In this document: piece after piece, positions 47,081-58,705 of the stretch
Layout of the letters: the number at the start of each line of letters is the position of its first letter
Position numbering within the stretch: position 1 is the stretch's first letter
Assembly (NCBI GenBank): GCA_023333565.1
Contig: JAJKFH010001865.1
Span: 310,001-374,000 of the forward strand
Direction: 5' to 3'
Length of the DNA stretch: 64,000 bases
Source: Puffinus mauretanicus
Taxonomy: Eukaryota > Chordata > Aves > Procellariiformes > Procellariidae
The notes under the pieces: generated by a model
Told to the model about the DNA's origin: nothing
What the model saw: only the letters and a program-made list of their open reading frames with translations
The model's database searches: none
Program-made: the position numbers and the translations under genes

Positions 47081-47830
47081 TGGGAGATAGTTCATGCAGC
47101 AGCCCTTGGGCCAGTCCAGGCAGGACAAGATGTAAAGAATGTGCTCTACACCGCAGCTGGGAGAATGGCCCTACCTGGAGCCTCTGGCAGAAAGCACCAG
47201 GGGAGACTCAAGGTCGACCCTTAGGGTTCTGGAGTCGGGGATACAGAGGATCTGAGGTCCGCTATACTCCAGCTGAGAAAGAGGTATTGGCAGCATATGA
47301 AGGGGTTCGAGCTGCTTCAGAAGTGGTTGGTACTGAAGCAGAGCTCCTCCTGGCACCCCGACTGCCGGTGCTGGGCTGGATGTTCAAAGGGAGGGTCCCC
47401 TCTACACATCATGCAACCAATGCTATATGGAGTAAGTGGGTCGCACTGATCACACAATGGTCCCGAATAGGAAACCCCAGTTGCCCAGGAATCTTGGAAG
47501 TGATCACAAAATGGTCAGAAGGCAAAGATTTTGGAATATCGCCAGAGGAGGAGGTGACACGTGCTGAAGAGGCCCCACTGTATAATAAGCTACCAGAAAA
47601 CCAGAAGCAATATGCCCTGTTCACTGATGGGTCCTGTCGTCTTGTGGGAGAGCATCGGAGATGGAAGGCTGCTGTATGGAGTCCTATATGCCAAGGATTT
47701 CAGAGACTGCTGAAGGAGAAGGTGAATTGAGTCGGTTTGCAGAAGTGGAAGCCATCCAGCTGGCTTTGGGTATTGCTGAACGAGAAAAATGGACAGTACT
47801 TTATCTCTATACTGACTAATGGATGGTGGC
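47081..47830 (+). pseudogene. ERV-L connection and RNase H region, broken
   Basis: 'LGFWSRGYRGSEVRYTPAEKEVLAAYEGVRA' type sequence (split here across 47,220-47,320) is the connection domain. 'YALFTDGSCR' near 47,610-47,640 is the first RNase H catalytic segment. Stops and frame changes occur at 47,728-47,730 and near 47,818. Confidence 0.75.
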
Positions 47831-47839
47831 AAATGTCCT

Positions 47840-48921
47840 GTGGGGGTGATTACAGTACTGGAAGCAGAACAGCTGGCAGCGCAGAGGTAAACCCATCTGG
47901 GCTGCCTCGTTGTGGCAAGATATCGCTACCTGGGTAGAGAAGCTGGTTGTAAAATTACGTCACGTAGATGCTCACGTACCCAAGAATTGGGCTACTGAAG
48001 AACGTCAAAACAACCAGCAGGTGGACCAGGCTGCTAAGATTGAAGTGGCTCAGGTGGATCTGGACTGGCAACATAAGGGTGAATTATTTATAGCTCGGTG
48101 GGCCCATGACACTTCAGGCCATCAAGGAAGAGACGCAACATATAGATGGGCTCGTGATTGAGGGGTGGACTTGACCATGGACACTATTGCAGAGGTTATC
48201 CATGAATGTGAAACATGCACTGCAATCAAGCAAGCCAAGCGAGTAAAGCCTCTCTGGTATGGAGAATGATGGTTGAAATATAAATATGGGGAGGCCTGGC
48301 AGATTGATTATATCACACTTCCACAAACCCACCAAGACAAGCGCCATGTGCTCACCATGGTGGAAGTAACCACCAGAATGCTTGGAAACATATCCCATGC
48401 CCCATGCCACCACCCAGAAGACCATCCTGGGCCTTGAAAAGCAAGTCCTATGGTGACATGGCACCCCAGAAAGAATTGAGTCAGACAACGGGACTCATTT
48501 CTGAAACACCCTCATTGACACCTGCGCCAAAGAGCATGGCATTGAGTGGGTCTATCACATCCTCTACCATGCACCAGCCTCCAGGATAATCGAATGATAC
48601 AATGGACTGCTAAAGACCACACTGAGAGCAATGGGTGGTGGGACATTCAAGCATTGGGACACACATTTAGCAAAAGCCACCTGGTTAGTCAACAGTAGGG
48701 GATCTGTCACTCAAACTGGCCCTGCCCAATCAAAACTCTTATGTACTGTAGAGGGGGATAAAGTCCCTGCCGTGCACATAAAAAATGTGCTGGGGAAGAC
48801 AGTCTGGGTTACTCTTGCCTCTGGCAAGGGAAAGCTCATTCGTGAAATTGCTTTTGCTCAAGGACCTGGGTGCCCGTTGTGGGTAATGCCAAAAGATGAG
48901 GAAGTCCAGTGTGTACCTTAA
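47840..48921 (+). pseudogene. ERV-L integrase, broken
   Basis: The zinc-binding segment reads 'HDTSGHQGRDATYRWARD' near 48,107-48,160, and after an in-frame TGA at 48,159-48,161 continues 'VIHECETCTAIKQAKR'. The catalytic core carries 'QIDYITLPQTHQDKRHVLTM' near 48,300-48,360 and later 'HGIEWVYHILYH'. The C-terminal domain is open at 48,631-48,921 ('AVHIKNVLGKTVWVTLASGK'). Several stops and frameshifts are present. Confidence 0.8.
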
Positions 48922-49387
48922 GGAGATTTGATTTTGGGTGAAAATAGCCAATGAACTGGATTGTATGATGTTAATTGCTATATCATACTGTATGTCATCA
49001 CTTCTATGGTTGCTTTGTGTCATACCAACTATATTGCAGTACAAATCACCCAGATTAATGAAGAATGAACTCTGAAAGTGCAACGATGATAGAAACAGAT
49101 GAGCGCAGTGAAAATGGAACCAGAACAGGCCTCAGCATGCAAGAATCCAACACCACACACCATCTCTCCTGCCCTGAAAGACTGTTATGACAGATGGAGT
49201 CCAAAGTCACGGACTAAATGAACTCAGTGGACATTTTAGAGGAGTGGCCCTTAGACTAAGGGAATGATATCTCTGTGTGTGTGTATATATATCAAAAGGC
49301 AGGAAAAGTGGTGATGATTAATTGGAATGTATTGGAAAATGTGAGACCTGGGCATGACGTAGATGGTATAGAATAAGGGTTGAATAC
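48922..49387 (+). other. ERV-L non-coding 3' region and polypurine-like tract
   Basis: No env or dUTPase is recognised. A weak purine stretch (GAATAAGGGTTGAATAC) directly precedes the LTR. A short TG/TA repeat lies at about 49,274-49,292. Confidence 0.5.
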
Positions 49388-49950
49388 TGCCCTGGTTCCA
49401 GCTGGGACAGGGTTAACTTTCTTCCCAGTAGCTGGGGGTGGGGAGGGGTGCTGTGTTTTGGGTTTGGTATGAGAGGAGCGTTGATGGCCCATTGATGCTT
49501 TCGTTGTTGCTGGGTGGTGTTTGCACGGGCGACTTTTTGTTTCTCTTTTCAGCCTCCCATGCCCCGCCAAGTGTAGGGGAAGCTGTGTGGGGGGGAGCCT
49601 AGCTGGGGTGTTTGACCCAGCTGGCCAATGGGGTTCTATACCATGTGACATCATGCTCAGTATAAAAACTAGGGGTGGGGGGCTCTCCCCCCCATTTGCG
49701 ACACGCGGTCTGCGAGTGGTGAGCAGTTGCATTGTGCGTCACCTGCTTTGTATATTCTCTTATTGTTGTTTTTATCATTGTTATTATTACTGTTCTACTT
49801 TGTTTTATTTCCATTATTAAACTGTTTTTATCTCAACCCGCGAGTTTTTCTACTTGTGCCCTCCCAACTCTCTCCCCCATCCTACCGGAGAGGGGGGGTG
49901 AGCGAGCAGCTGTGTGGTGTTTAGTTGCTGGCTGGGGTTAAACCACAACA
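49388..49950 (+). repeat. 3' LTR of the ERV-L element
   Basis: 563 bp starting TGCCCTGGTTCCAGCTGGGA and ending TTAAACCACAACA, the characteristic ends of a widespread avian ERV-L LTR type. TATA box AGTATAAAAAC at about 49,659-49,669; ATTAAA polyadenylation-type signal near 49,816. Confidence 0.85.
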
Positions 49951-52765
49951 GCATGTTTTCTATATTTCATCTTGGCTTTTTTTCCTGACAGGATGATAGG
50001 GGATTCAAACAAATTAACTTTTTTCACAAAAAGCAGTATTTTTGCTAAACTTTTTTTTAATTGTAGATGTAATATTTTCTCTTTTTTTCTTTAAAAACAT
50101 ATTTGTATTTACTGAAAAAGTTCTCAGCATGTTTTATTCTTGTAAATATTAACCTTGCTAATAATATTTTTTTCCACATTTTGCAATTTCAGAGACACAC
50201 AAAAATCCCAAAATAACTGCCTAAAAGGATAATCATGTCATTTGTGGGGAATGGTGCAGTTATGGAATACGGCTATAAATGTGTTCATATGTATCCTGAG
50301 TACATAGATCATACCATATCTGAATATGCTAGTCCAGCCTTGTATAATAGCCTGTTAGGATGAACCAGTGTTCAGTGATCTGGTCTCACAGATAGTAGTG
50401 CTGCAATTTTTCAAAACAATTGCCCTATGTGCCCTCAGATGTAGCTTTCATATGTTCCTGGATACCAAATTCATGAAGCCCATGCTACAGACAATCATTC
50501 CCACTGAGAATAAAGTAAGCGTATCACAGCACTGAGGTGATGATTACCCAAGTCGTGTTATGCTCAGAGCCACAGCAAGACATTTTGATACCTTTATTTT
50601 TACAACTTCATTGGGCTCCTTCTGACTCAATCCACCTTCATAGATCTGAATCTGCTTTTGCTGTGGCATCAGCATATTTGTCTCCATTTGACATCCCCTT
50701 TCTAGATGTCCATTACAGGTAAGGTCAAGAAAAGGGACAATAAAGTAGGTGTCATAGCTTCTGAGTGGATTCACAGAAGGTAGATTCACAAAGGGATATA
50801 AATGCTTAATTGACTTTTTAAGTACCCAAGGCAAATTTGAGCAATCATTAAGATGCTTAGAACTTTGTGCTTTCACATTTTTATTGGTAAGAAGATCCTG
50901 ACAAATAAGTTTCTGCCAATATCCATGTTCAAAATAGTCTAAACCTTAAGAATGGTAAGCAGCTTGGTGGCTAAAGACTTGGCTAGATTTGTTGTGTAGG
51001 TGTTTACCAGTCCAATTTCTCAGGTGTGCACAGGAAGTCCAGCCTCCCAGCAAACTCACTGCCAGGATTAGGTGATGAGGTCTCTCCCTCCAACGGCCTA
51101 CACTTAGTAGTCCTAGAAGTAAAATACTCATCTGGAAATTAGCATACTAGATTTTATTCCTCCCCTTGCTTGCTTTGGCCTTGACTTAACCACTGGTGTG
51201 TAACAAGATGTTGTGGGTCAAATTTTCCTCTTGAAATTCTATTGCTTTGTATTAAATACTTAAATATTTATTGATTAGGCATAGAATCTGTCCCATGAGA
51301 AAGGACTAGGCTATAAATTTCTTTTTTTTATATAGCAGAAGAACATTTGTCATTAATCCCTTTGCGATACCTTAAAACACAGTACACTAGAGAGTTGGTT
51401 TGTCTGTATTCAGATCCTGGCTTGAAACAATGACAACGGGGGATTTGAATCTAGATATTCTCTTTGAATGTTTTACCTATTATATTGCTGTAGACCATTC
51501 CTCTGCCCCCAATCCCACATAAACCTGGAGGAAAACTCTATGTGTTCTGTGTGAAAGCAGGTTTCTCTTTCCAGCCCATTTACCTGAATCTTAAGATAAC
51601 TTTTACAGCATATCTACGTCACTCATTACGTACCTCATCAGCTACTTCATATACGAGTTCCCTCCCTCAGCTGCATTATGTTGGCTTTGTGAAATCCCAT
51701 TCTTAATATCAGCTCTGAGATCTTTCCCCTACGGATAAAGAACTTGTGTATTTCTGAATCAACACTTTCAATTCAGCATTTCACAGTCATCAGTTTAATT
51801 ACAGACATATGTATCTCTGGTGCATTAATTCCCCTTTCCATGCAGTTCTGCCAATGCAAAAATAGAGAACTGTGGGAAATACAGTCCCTTAGGATCATTG
51901 TAAACACTGATTCATTCCACCAGATGGTAGCCTTTCACTTAAATAAGAAACAATAGTTTCAGTAGCACAGAACTTACGTTGTTTGATTTTGGCATTGGTC
52001 TCTGGGGCCTTATTTCAAAGCTATAGATGGCGAATATGACTACTGTGATGGTTCCCACTGTGCATCCAAAATACCACAGTAGGACAGTGATAAGTCTTCT
52101 TAACACAGGTTAAAAGATTGTGTCAGAGACAGTGATATCACTCTGAATCCTGGAAGTTGGGTTTATAATTAGTACAGGTATTGCTGGACAACTAAGGGAA
52201 AAAAAGTTGTTAGATGTTTGCTTCAGGAACAATCCAAGTTTCCTCCACTTTTGGTGTGTGCTAAGGCTACAACAGGGTCCCATATAAAGCTGTTCCCAAA
52301 ACAAGATCATGAATGCTGGCTCTGACAGGTGAAGGAAGAAAAATAATTAAGTCTGAGCATGTGTATTGTATTTGCTGTTTTTCCAGAAATAAAAATTCCA
52401 ACAGTCACAAATACAAAAAAAAAACCCCTCTTTACTTGGTTACACTAAACATTTTCTGTTGTATTCTGGAAACAAAATATCAAAAGGTAAAATAAAACAT
52501 ACAAGGGTAAATAAAAAGACAATTGTTGTATATGACAGTATGCTGTCTGATAGAATAAGAAAAACTTCCACCTGAGTCAGTTTGAAACTTTCTGTGTATT
52601 TTCAACAGATACACTCCAAAAAAAGTGTTTGCTTGAAATTTCTTGCAGGAAGGAGATTGGTTTTCAACATAGATTTAGCTGTTACAGAGATCTCTGCTAT
52701 TGGTTTAAGAGAAACATGTGAAACGGACCCATATAGGGGCATGCTTACTGACTACTGAGGCAGAA
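49951..52765. other. Intergenic, upstream of the V gene
   Basis: AT-rich; no gene or clear repeat recognised. The V-gene promoter should lie in the last few hundred bases, but no confident TATA or decamer motif was identified. Confidence 0.4.
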
Positions 52766-53189
52766 ATGAGGATGTGGACAGCTTGGTGTGTGGCCATGTA
52801 CTTCTTTGGAGCAAGTAAGGCATCAATAGAGCCATGATACTTGCTCTGCTCTGGGAGAATGTAGCTTGCTTGTTTTACTGTGGTTTTGTTTTGTTTTGTC
52901 TTACAGGAGCTAAAATCACCCAAACCTCAAGTCTTGTACTGAAAGAAGATGAGAAAGCTACTCTAACATGCAGTCAAAATGATAATCACAATTATATGTA
53001 TTGGTATCTGCAGCAGCCAGGGAAGGGGCTGCAATTGCTCTATTATTCCATTGGTGCAAAACAGGAGCAAGAGGGTGTCATTCACACTGGATACAAAGCT
53101 AACCGTTCAAACCTCGCAGACTTCTATTTGGATATTTTTTCTGTGAAGATGAACCATTCAGCTGTCTATTTCTGTGCTAGCAGTTTGGA
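52766..53189 (+). CDS. TRBV: T-cell receptor beta variable gene, inverted relative to TRBC
   Basis: A two-exon V gene. The leader exon 52,766-52,814 encodes MRMWTAWCVAMYFFGA, a signal peptide, ending at donor A|GTAAGG. A 92-bp intron ends in TTACAG. Exon 2 (52,907-53,189) joins in phase 1 and is fully open. It has the V-set hallmarks: first Cys (ATLTCSQND), core Trp (MYWYLQQPGKGLQLLYY), and the third framework ending 'HSAVYFCASSL', where CASSL is the classic beta-chain CDR3 start. A recombination signal follows at once. The plus-strand orientation opposes the J and C segments at 58-63 kb (minus strand), so joining would require inversion. It looks functional; expression is not shown. The beta assignment rests on CASSL and the neighbouring TRBC. 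Confidence 0.93.
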
Positions 53190-53228
53190 CACAACACTTC
53201 AAAGTCACTTGCTTTCTTTACATAAACC
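53190..53228 (+). other. V recombination signal sequence, 23-bp spacer
   Basis: Heptamer CACAACA (53,190-53,196; consensus CACAGTG, with the essential CAC kept), a spacer of exactly 23 bases (53,197-53,219), and nonamer ACATAAACC (53,220-53,228; one mismatch to ACAAAAACC). It abuts the V exon. A 23-bp spacer is standard for V-beta. Confidence 0.92.
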
Positions 53229-54989
53229 TCTCTCCTTTCCAGCACCTTCCCTCAGAAGGGAGCTGCTCTCAGCACAGGAAAATGGTATGTAGGCCTATTG
53301 ACAAACCAGATATTGCTGAGGAGTTGGAACAAGAGAGGCAGAATAGGTCTTCGAAGTGCAAGTTAATTGCTGAACTCCTCTTTCCTGATCAGCTATTTAT
53401 TCTCTATCTCATCAGAACAATCAATAAAGATTGTTAATCAAATGCAGACATAAAATAAAGGAAATGGAAACTGCAATCTATACAGTCACAAATTATTTTC
53501 CCCTAGGCCATTTTCTTACCTGACACAGACAGTTACTTGAAATATACACATGTCTAAGTTTGAAATACTTTAGAGATAGTGACTTGTATGTGCACTCTCA
53601 TTCCTCCCCGAATATTAAGCCACAATGCTTTCCACTGTGCTTGGAAAGGTTACCCTAATCACAAGAAATCTGTAGAACTAAGATTGTCAGCAGTAATGAG
53701 AAGGAGCCTGAATAAAAGATGATACAAGCTAAACAAAACTAATATGCCACAGATATTGGATTAAAATAGTGAAAGAGCAGCCATTATCATGGTCTGCACG
53801 TGTATAGACACAGTCCTGAAAAGTTACATGTGTATGGAGGATATAAAGAAGAAAGGGAGGTAGTACAAGTAGTATGCAACTTAGAATGAATTCACATTCA
53901 AGAAAAATAACATGTAGATTTCCATTTATTCAGAAATTGTTCTGACTATCCAGTTTACTTCTGGCTACGTAGTGAAGCACATGCCACTATGTGTGTCACA
54001 TCTATCGCTTTATGCCTCATACTTATACCTCTCTCACAGCCTAATAAGCAGCAACACAGTCTATATTAATCTGGTTTATTCCTTCTCTCTATGGATGAGT
54101 TCTGAGTTTTTTTTTCTCCCAGGTAATTTTGTGATGTTCCTCATTCAAAGTCTTGTAGTTCTCTCTGACTTTGAGCTAAGCCCTTATATAAACAGTGCTC
54201 CAGAAAGCATCCATATTTTGAAGACAAAAATGTAGAAGGATGAACAAGCAGGATGTGAAAGTAATTTTATTTATATAATAATTGTATAATCTCTCCCTAA
54301 TAGAATATTTCAGACTTGGCATGAAGAGTCTTGTGTCTCACACACAGAGACCTACCAGTGTCTTTCCAGCACCACCGTTCTCCCAGATAGTGTCATTGAT
54401 GCAATGGAATTAGTCATAGCATGAAGTACTCTTTCATGTAAGTATTCCATGATGATAATATAACAAATTGTCCTAAATTGTCCTACGGCAAGAAAGCACT
54501 AAGCAAAGTCCTTGTGATGTGTAAAATTCACCTGCATAATTTGCTAGTTCTGAAATAAATGAGAATAATAATCTTTCCAGACAGGGTGTTTTGGAAAGGT
54601 TTAAAGAAAGGATGTAGAATTTCCGTAATTACAGACACAGCATCCACATTCTGAGATTATCCTTATCCCAATCTGAATTATGTCGAATTATATTGTAAAT
54701 GCTATAGGGCAAAGGAGTATCTATATTACCACATACGCAGGATAAGCATACTGAACTTATAGGGAAAATTTCAATTTATGGTTATTATGCAGCATTTCTT
54801 CATTGGCAAAGGAGTTATTGGATTACAGGCACGTCCCCTGAGGAAAAGGTGAAAGAACCTTTATCTGAGTCATTTAAATATCAACTGACTGGCTAGGGAG
54901 CAGCTTTGCAGAAAAGCAATTGAACATGAGTAAGCAGCAAGTCCTTTCAGCAATGAAGGCTAATTACATTTTTGGTTGCGTTAGCAAGA
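53229..54989. other. Intergenic, no gene recognised
   Basis: Searched by eye on the minus strand for TRBC exons 2-4 (hinge cysteine, transmembrane segment with its lysine); none found. No other gene is apparent. Confidence 0.4.
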
Positions 54990-55510
54990 ATGCAGTTAGC
55001 ATGTTGAAGCACTTGTGAGGCTATATTTGGAATACTACCTCTACTGTCACACATACCCCACCCTGCCCCAGCCCCAGTACAACAGAGATATCAACAAATT
55101 GTAGCGAGGGTCACTAAGATGATCAGGGGACTGGAGCAGAAACATAAGAGGAGAGGCTGAAGGAATTGATTTTGTTCATCTTGGAGAGGAGCTGGCTAAA
55201 GGATGGCTGTTGGTGTGACTCTGACTGCCTAAACAGAGTTGGAGTCTTAGAAGGGCACAGTGGAAGCCAGTGTGAACAAGCTGCTGCAAAATAAAGTCTG
55301 ATTAGACATAACGAAAAAATGCTTCCTCTTGAGGGTGCTTCAGCACTGGAACAGATTTCTCAGAGAGCTTGTCAAATGTCTGTCCTTGAAGATACTCAGA
55401 AATCACCCTGACAAAGCTCTGAGCAACAGAGTTGATCTAGCTTTGGAGTTAGCCCTGTTTTGAATAGGAATTTTGACTGAGAGATCTCCAGAAGTCCTCT
55501 CCCATCAAGA
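54990..55510 (+). mobile_element. Old, diverged CR1 LINE fragment
   Basis: Decayed similarity to the CR1 3' coding end. Examples are the ordered stretches 'AGGAGAGGCTGAAGGAATTG' near 55,150, 'CATCTTGGAGAGGAGCTGG' near 55,178 and, near 55,336-55,380, sequence resembling the 'ACTGGAACAG...TTCTCAGAGAG' segment that precedes the CR1 3' end. No open frame remains. It appears much older than the CR1 copies at 0.6 and 57.6 kb. Confidence 0.65.
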
Positions 55511-57635
55511 TTTTTCTACAAGTATATGATTTTTATTATCTTGTTTTGCTGTTTTGAGATACTTAGAAAAAGCGTGTTGGGTTTTTTTTTTAAATTTGTA
55601 AAAGCAGGTCAGCAACTCCCCAAAACCCACAAGTCTTTCGTTTTTTGTGGGTTGCACAACAGAAACAGCAGCTGCACATGCAAAACCCCTAAGCAGACTT
55701 CAGTAACAAGAAGTGTGATAACATGAGACAAAAAACCCACCAGCTTTCATAAGGCCCGTATGTGTCACTATTTCTGTCCAACTGTAATATGGTGAACAGA
55801 GCTGCACCCTGTGCCTCATCCTGAGAGGCTGGGGTGGTGTTGTGGTAAGAGAGGCTGATGTGTTATCAAAACGGTTTTTTGAGTAAATGTCAAACCACAT
55901 CCTGTTTTGGCTAAAATTCAGCTGCTATTCCCTTAAAGAGATATTTTCAAGCACATTTTGGCACGTCATCTGCTCTGATTCTGAGGTACCATTTTCTGCT
56001 GAGGCCTTCAGAGATATTTCCCTCTTCTGTTGAAGACCCTGGCTATGCTAGATAGAAGCTCCCTTCAGGGTCTCCACTCTATGCCTCCTACTCCTTCTGC
56101 CTTGCTATTGCATTCCCAGATGTTCTGCTTCCAAAGCTCCACAAGCACTCCTCTGTCTTGGCCTGTATTTAGGATACATCTATACATAAAAGGTATGGCT
56201 CTGTTCTCCTTTTATTCCCGAGTAAGCCGCCTCTGAATTACCAATAGTTTAACTTGTGCCATAAGGTAATAGCTTAATGAGATGCCAAGTAGATGAAAGA
56301 TCTCCAGAAACACTCTCCAGGATTAGTAATGCTTTGGTTTTCCAGTTTATGCTGCTCAGAAATGGTGCTCACAAACACAGTTTTAAAGAACCACCCCCTG
56401 GTTCCCCTTCCTCCTCCCCCACAGATTAGATTCTCTTTTCTGAGAATTTTCTGAGTTGCATCCTTTTTTTCTTTCCTCCTTTGCTTTTCTTGATCTTTCT
56501 TATTTTTCTTATTTTCTTATACTTCTTAATTTTCCTTTTTACTCTTTTCTTTAAAAATACCACACATTTTGATAATACTTCTTCCATTGTCTTGGGCAAT
56601 GGAGTTCTTACTCACTTTTTTGCCTAAAACTTTGCCCTTCATTCTTACTATTCTGCTGATTAGGAGAACTTGTTCAGTGCTCATTTGCACAAGTTATAAC
56701 TTGGTTGCCCTTAGCTGAAATATCATGTTAACTAGTAATTGTATTAGACTTTTCACATTCACATTGGTATGACTGATTAGGAAGTCGTCTGAAGAATCAG
56801 AAGTTGGGGGCATCAAATGAAACTGGATTTGGAGTCTTTCTTATGGGAATATAATTTATTCTAATTCTGCAGTATATTTAAGGAGATAATGTACTGTAGC
56901 ATGTGGAGTCAGTGACTTAGCAAAGTGTTCTGACATACCAACACTTAGCAAAGTGTATCAACATACATCTTTATGCTACAGGTAGGTCTGCTACTTTAAG
57001 TGATATTTTTATGCTGAAATATTGAGTTCTAGCAGCCAACCTCATGGAAGATTTCATGAGAGTAGACAAAATTTGGATGTTCACATCCATGCATGTCTAT
57101 TCAATGAGAACATGAATACGTCCGCACATGTACAATCCTGCACCCTATACAGGCATGAATAGCTGTGCCTGCCAGCAAATGCAAACACAGGACACACTGA
57201 GACACATACACACAAGACACATCTCTCTTTGCACACACAGCTGTATGTATAGATAAACTTACAGTCAAGAGAGGAAAAAAATTAATGGTTTAATTTACCT
57301 TTGAAGATAATATAATCTAAAAACAGAAGAAAAGAAATAGGAGATATTATTTGAGCCCAGATATGTATCAGCACCTCTTTTAAAGAGCTCTGTTTGTACA
57401 ATCACGTGTATAATAGAGGCTGGGTGTGGCAAGAAGAATTACATGGCTCGTAGCAAGTTTGGAGAAGAACAGGATTGGATTCCTGAGCTTGGTCTCAATT
57501 TCCTGGGGACTGACAGATCTGAATTAAGTGTAGCAGACTGGCACGAAACATGCCTTCAGTAATGACTGCTTATTCTAGATATAGGATCCTACAGAGAATG
57601 AACCCCACGCCCACATATATTTTACTCACCACCTC
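55511..57635. other. Intergenic, no gene recognised
   Basis: AT-rich, with a T-rich tract at about 56,460-56,560 and a 14-bp direct repeat (ACTTAGCAAAGTGT) near 56,916 and 56,942. No TRBC exon 2-4 candidates were recognised on the minus strand. Confidence 0.4.
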
Positions 57636-58355
57636 AGCAAGTTTGCAGACGACACCAAGCTAAGTGGTGTGGTTGACACGCCTGAGGGATGGGATGCCAT
57701 CCAGAGGGACCTAGGCAAGGTCGAGAAGCGGGCCTGTGTGAACCTCATGAGGTTCAACACGGCCAAGTGCAAGGTTCTGCGCCTGGGTCGGGGCAACCCC
57801 CGGTATCAATACAGGCTAGGGGATGAAGGCAGCCCTTCTGAGAAGGACTTGGGGATACTGGTAGATGAAAAGCTGGACATGAGCTGACAATGTGCCCTCA
57901 CAACTCAGAAGGCCAACCATATCCTGGGCTGCATCAAAAGAAGCGTAGCCAGCAGGTCAAGGAAGGTGATTCTGCCCCTTGACTCTGCTCTGGTGAGACC
58001 CCACCTGGAGTGCTGCATCCAGCTCTGGAACCCTCAGCACAAAAAAGACATGGACCTGTTGGAGCAGGTCCAGAGGAGGGCCGAGATAATGATCAGGGTG
58101 ATGGAATGCTTCTCCTATGAAGAAAGGCTGAGAGAGCTGAGGTTCAGCCTGGAGAAGAGAAGGCTTCAAGGAGACCTTATTGCAGTCTTTCAGTACTTAA
58201 AGGGAGCTTATAAGAAAGATGGCGACAAACTTTTTAGCAGGGCCTGTTGCGACAGGACAAGGGGTAATGGTTTGAAACAAAAAGATTTAGATTATACTAG
58301 ATATAAGGAAGAAATTTTTTACAGTGTGGGTGGTGAAACACGGGAACAGGTTGCT
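57636..58355 (+). mobile_element. CR1 LINE fragment truncated at both ends, abutting the TRBC exon
   Basis: Reverse-transcriptase C-terminal part: FADDTKLSG at about 57,640-57,670, '[16 protein letters not shown]', '[16 protein letters not shown]' then an in-frame TGA near 57,885, and '[20 protein letters not shown]'. The copy stops abruptly near 58,350 in the 'CGGGAACAGGTTGC' segment that normally lies about 100 or more bases before the CR1 3' end. The 3' UTR and ATTCTATG tail are missing. CR1 copies are usually 5'-truncated but keep the 3' end, so this points to a later deletion. Confidence 0.93.
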
Positions 58356-58379
58356 ATGAACAGGTTCTATGAACATTAC

Positions 58380-58705
58380 CATAGATTAATTTGTGTATCG
58401 ATTCCAGTGTTCCATTCTGAAAAAATTGGCAACACACTCAAAACGGTTTAAAACGTTGAACCACTCCTGGGCTGAGATCCTCAGTGAGCTGGTCAATGAA
58501 TAGATACTCCCATTCCGTGTGGAAAACTCATCTGTCCCCACCCCTTCTGTCCTCTTAGCACCATTCACTTTCCAGACCAGATTCAGGTGGTTAGGGTAGA
58601 AACCAGAGGCCAGGCATACCAGCGTGGCCTTGCTCTTCTGTTGGATCTCTTGCTTTGATGGAGAAAAGATGGCCACAGCTGGAGGTAGGATTTCATCATT
58701 CTTCC
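58380..58705 (-). pseudogene. TRBC: T-cell receptor beta constant region, exon 1; probably defective
   Basis: On the minus strand, acceptor CTGTTTCAG (AG at 58,706-58,707) is followed by a phase-1 exon whose translation is a C1-set immunoglobulin domain: 'PAVAIFSPSKQEIQQKSKAT', 'LVCLASGFYPNHLNLVW', 'SSLRISAQEWFNVLNRFEC'. The two intradomain cysteines and the core tryptophan are present, and ATLVCLA(S/T)GFYP is diagnostic of TRBC. After FECVANFF the frame meets TAA at 58,386-58,388, six bases before the only plausible donor (ATG|GTAATG, 58,374-58,379). A truncated CR1 begins about 25 bases further on. Exons 2-4 encoding hinge, membrane anchor and tail were not found. It is likely a pseudogene or the remnant of a deletion. 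An assembly error is the alternative. Confidence 0.85.

Larger units (their letters stand above)
44640..49950 (+). mobile_element. ERV-L-like endogenous retrovirus, 5'-truncated, with 3' LTR
   Basis: Plus-strand internal sequence in the order gag-like, protease, reverse transcriptase, RNase H, integrase, then a non-coding stretch and one LTR. The reverse-transcriptase wording 'DIANAFFSIPLAAECRPQFA' and 'LPQGWKHSPTICHGL' is typical of class III (ERV-L) elements. The frame is broken many times. No env was found, as is usual for ERV-L. No matching 5' LTR lies upstream of 44,640, so the 5' end is lost. Confidence 0.9.
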
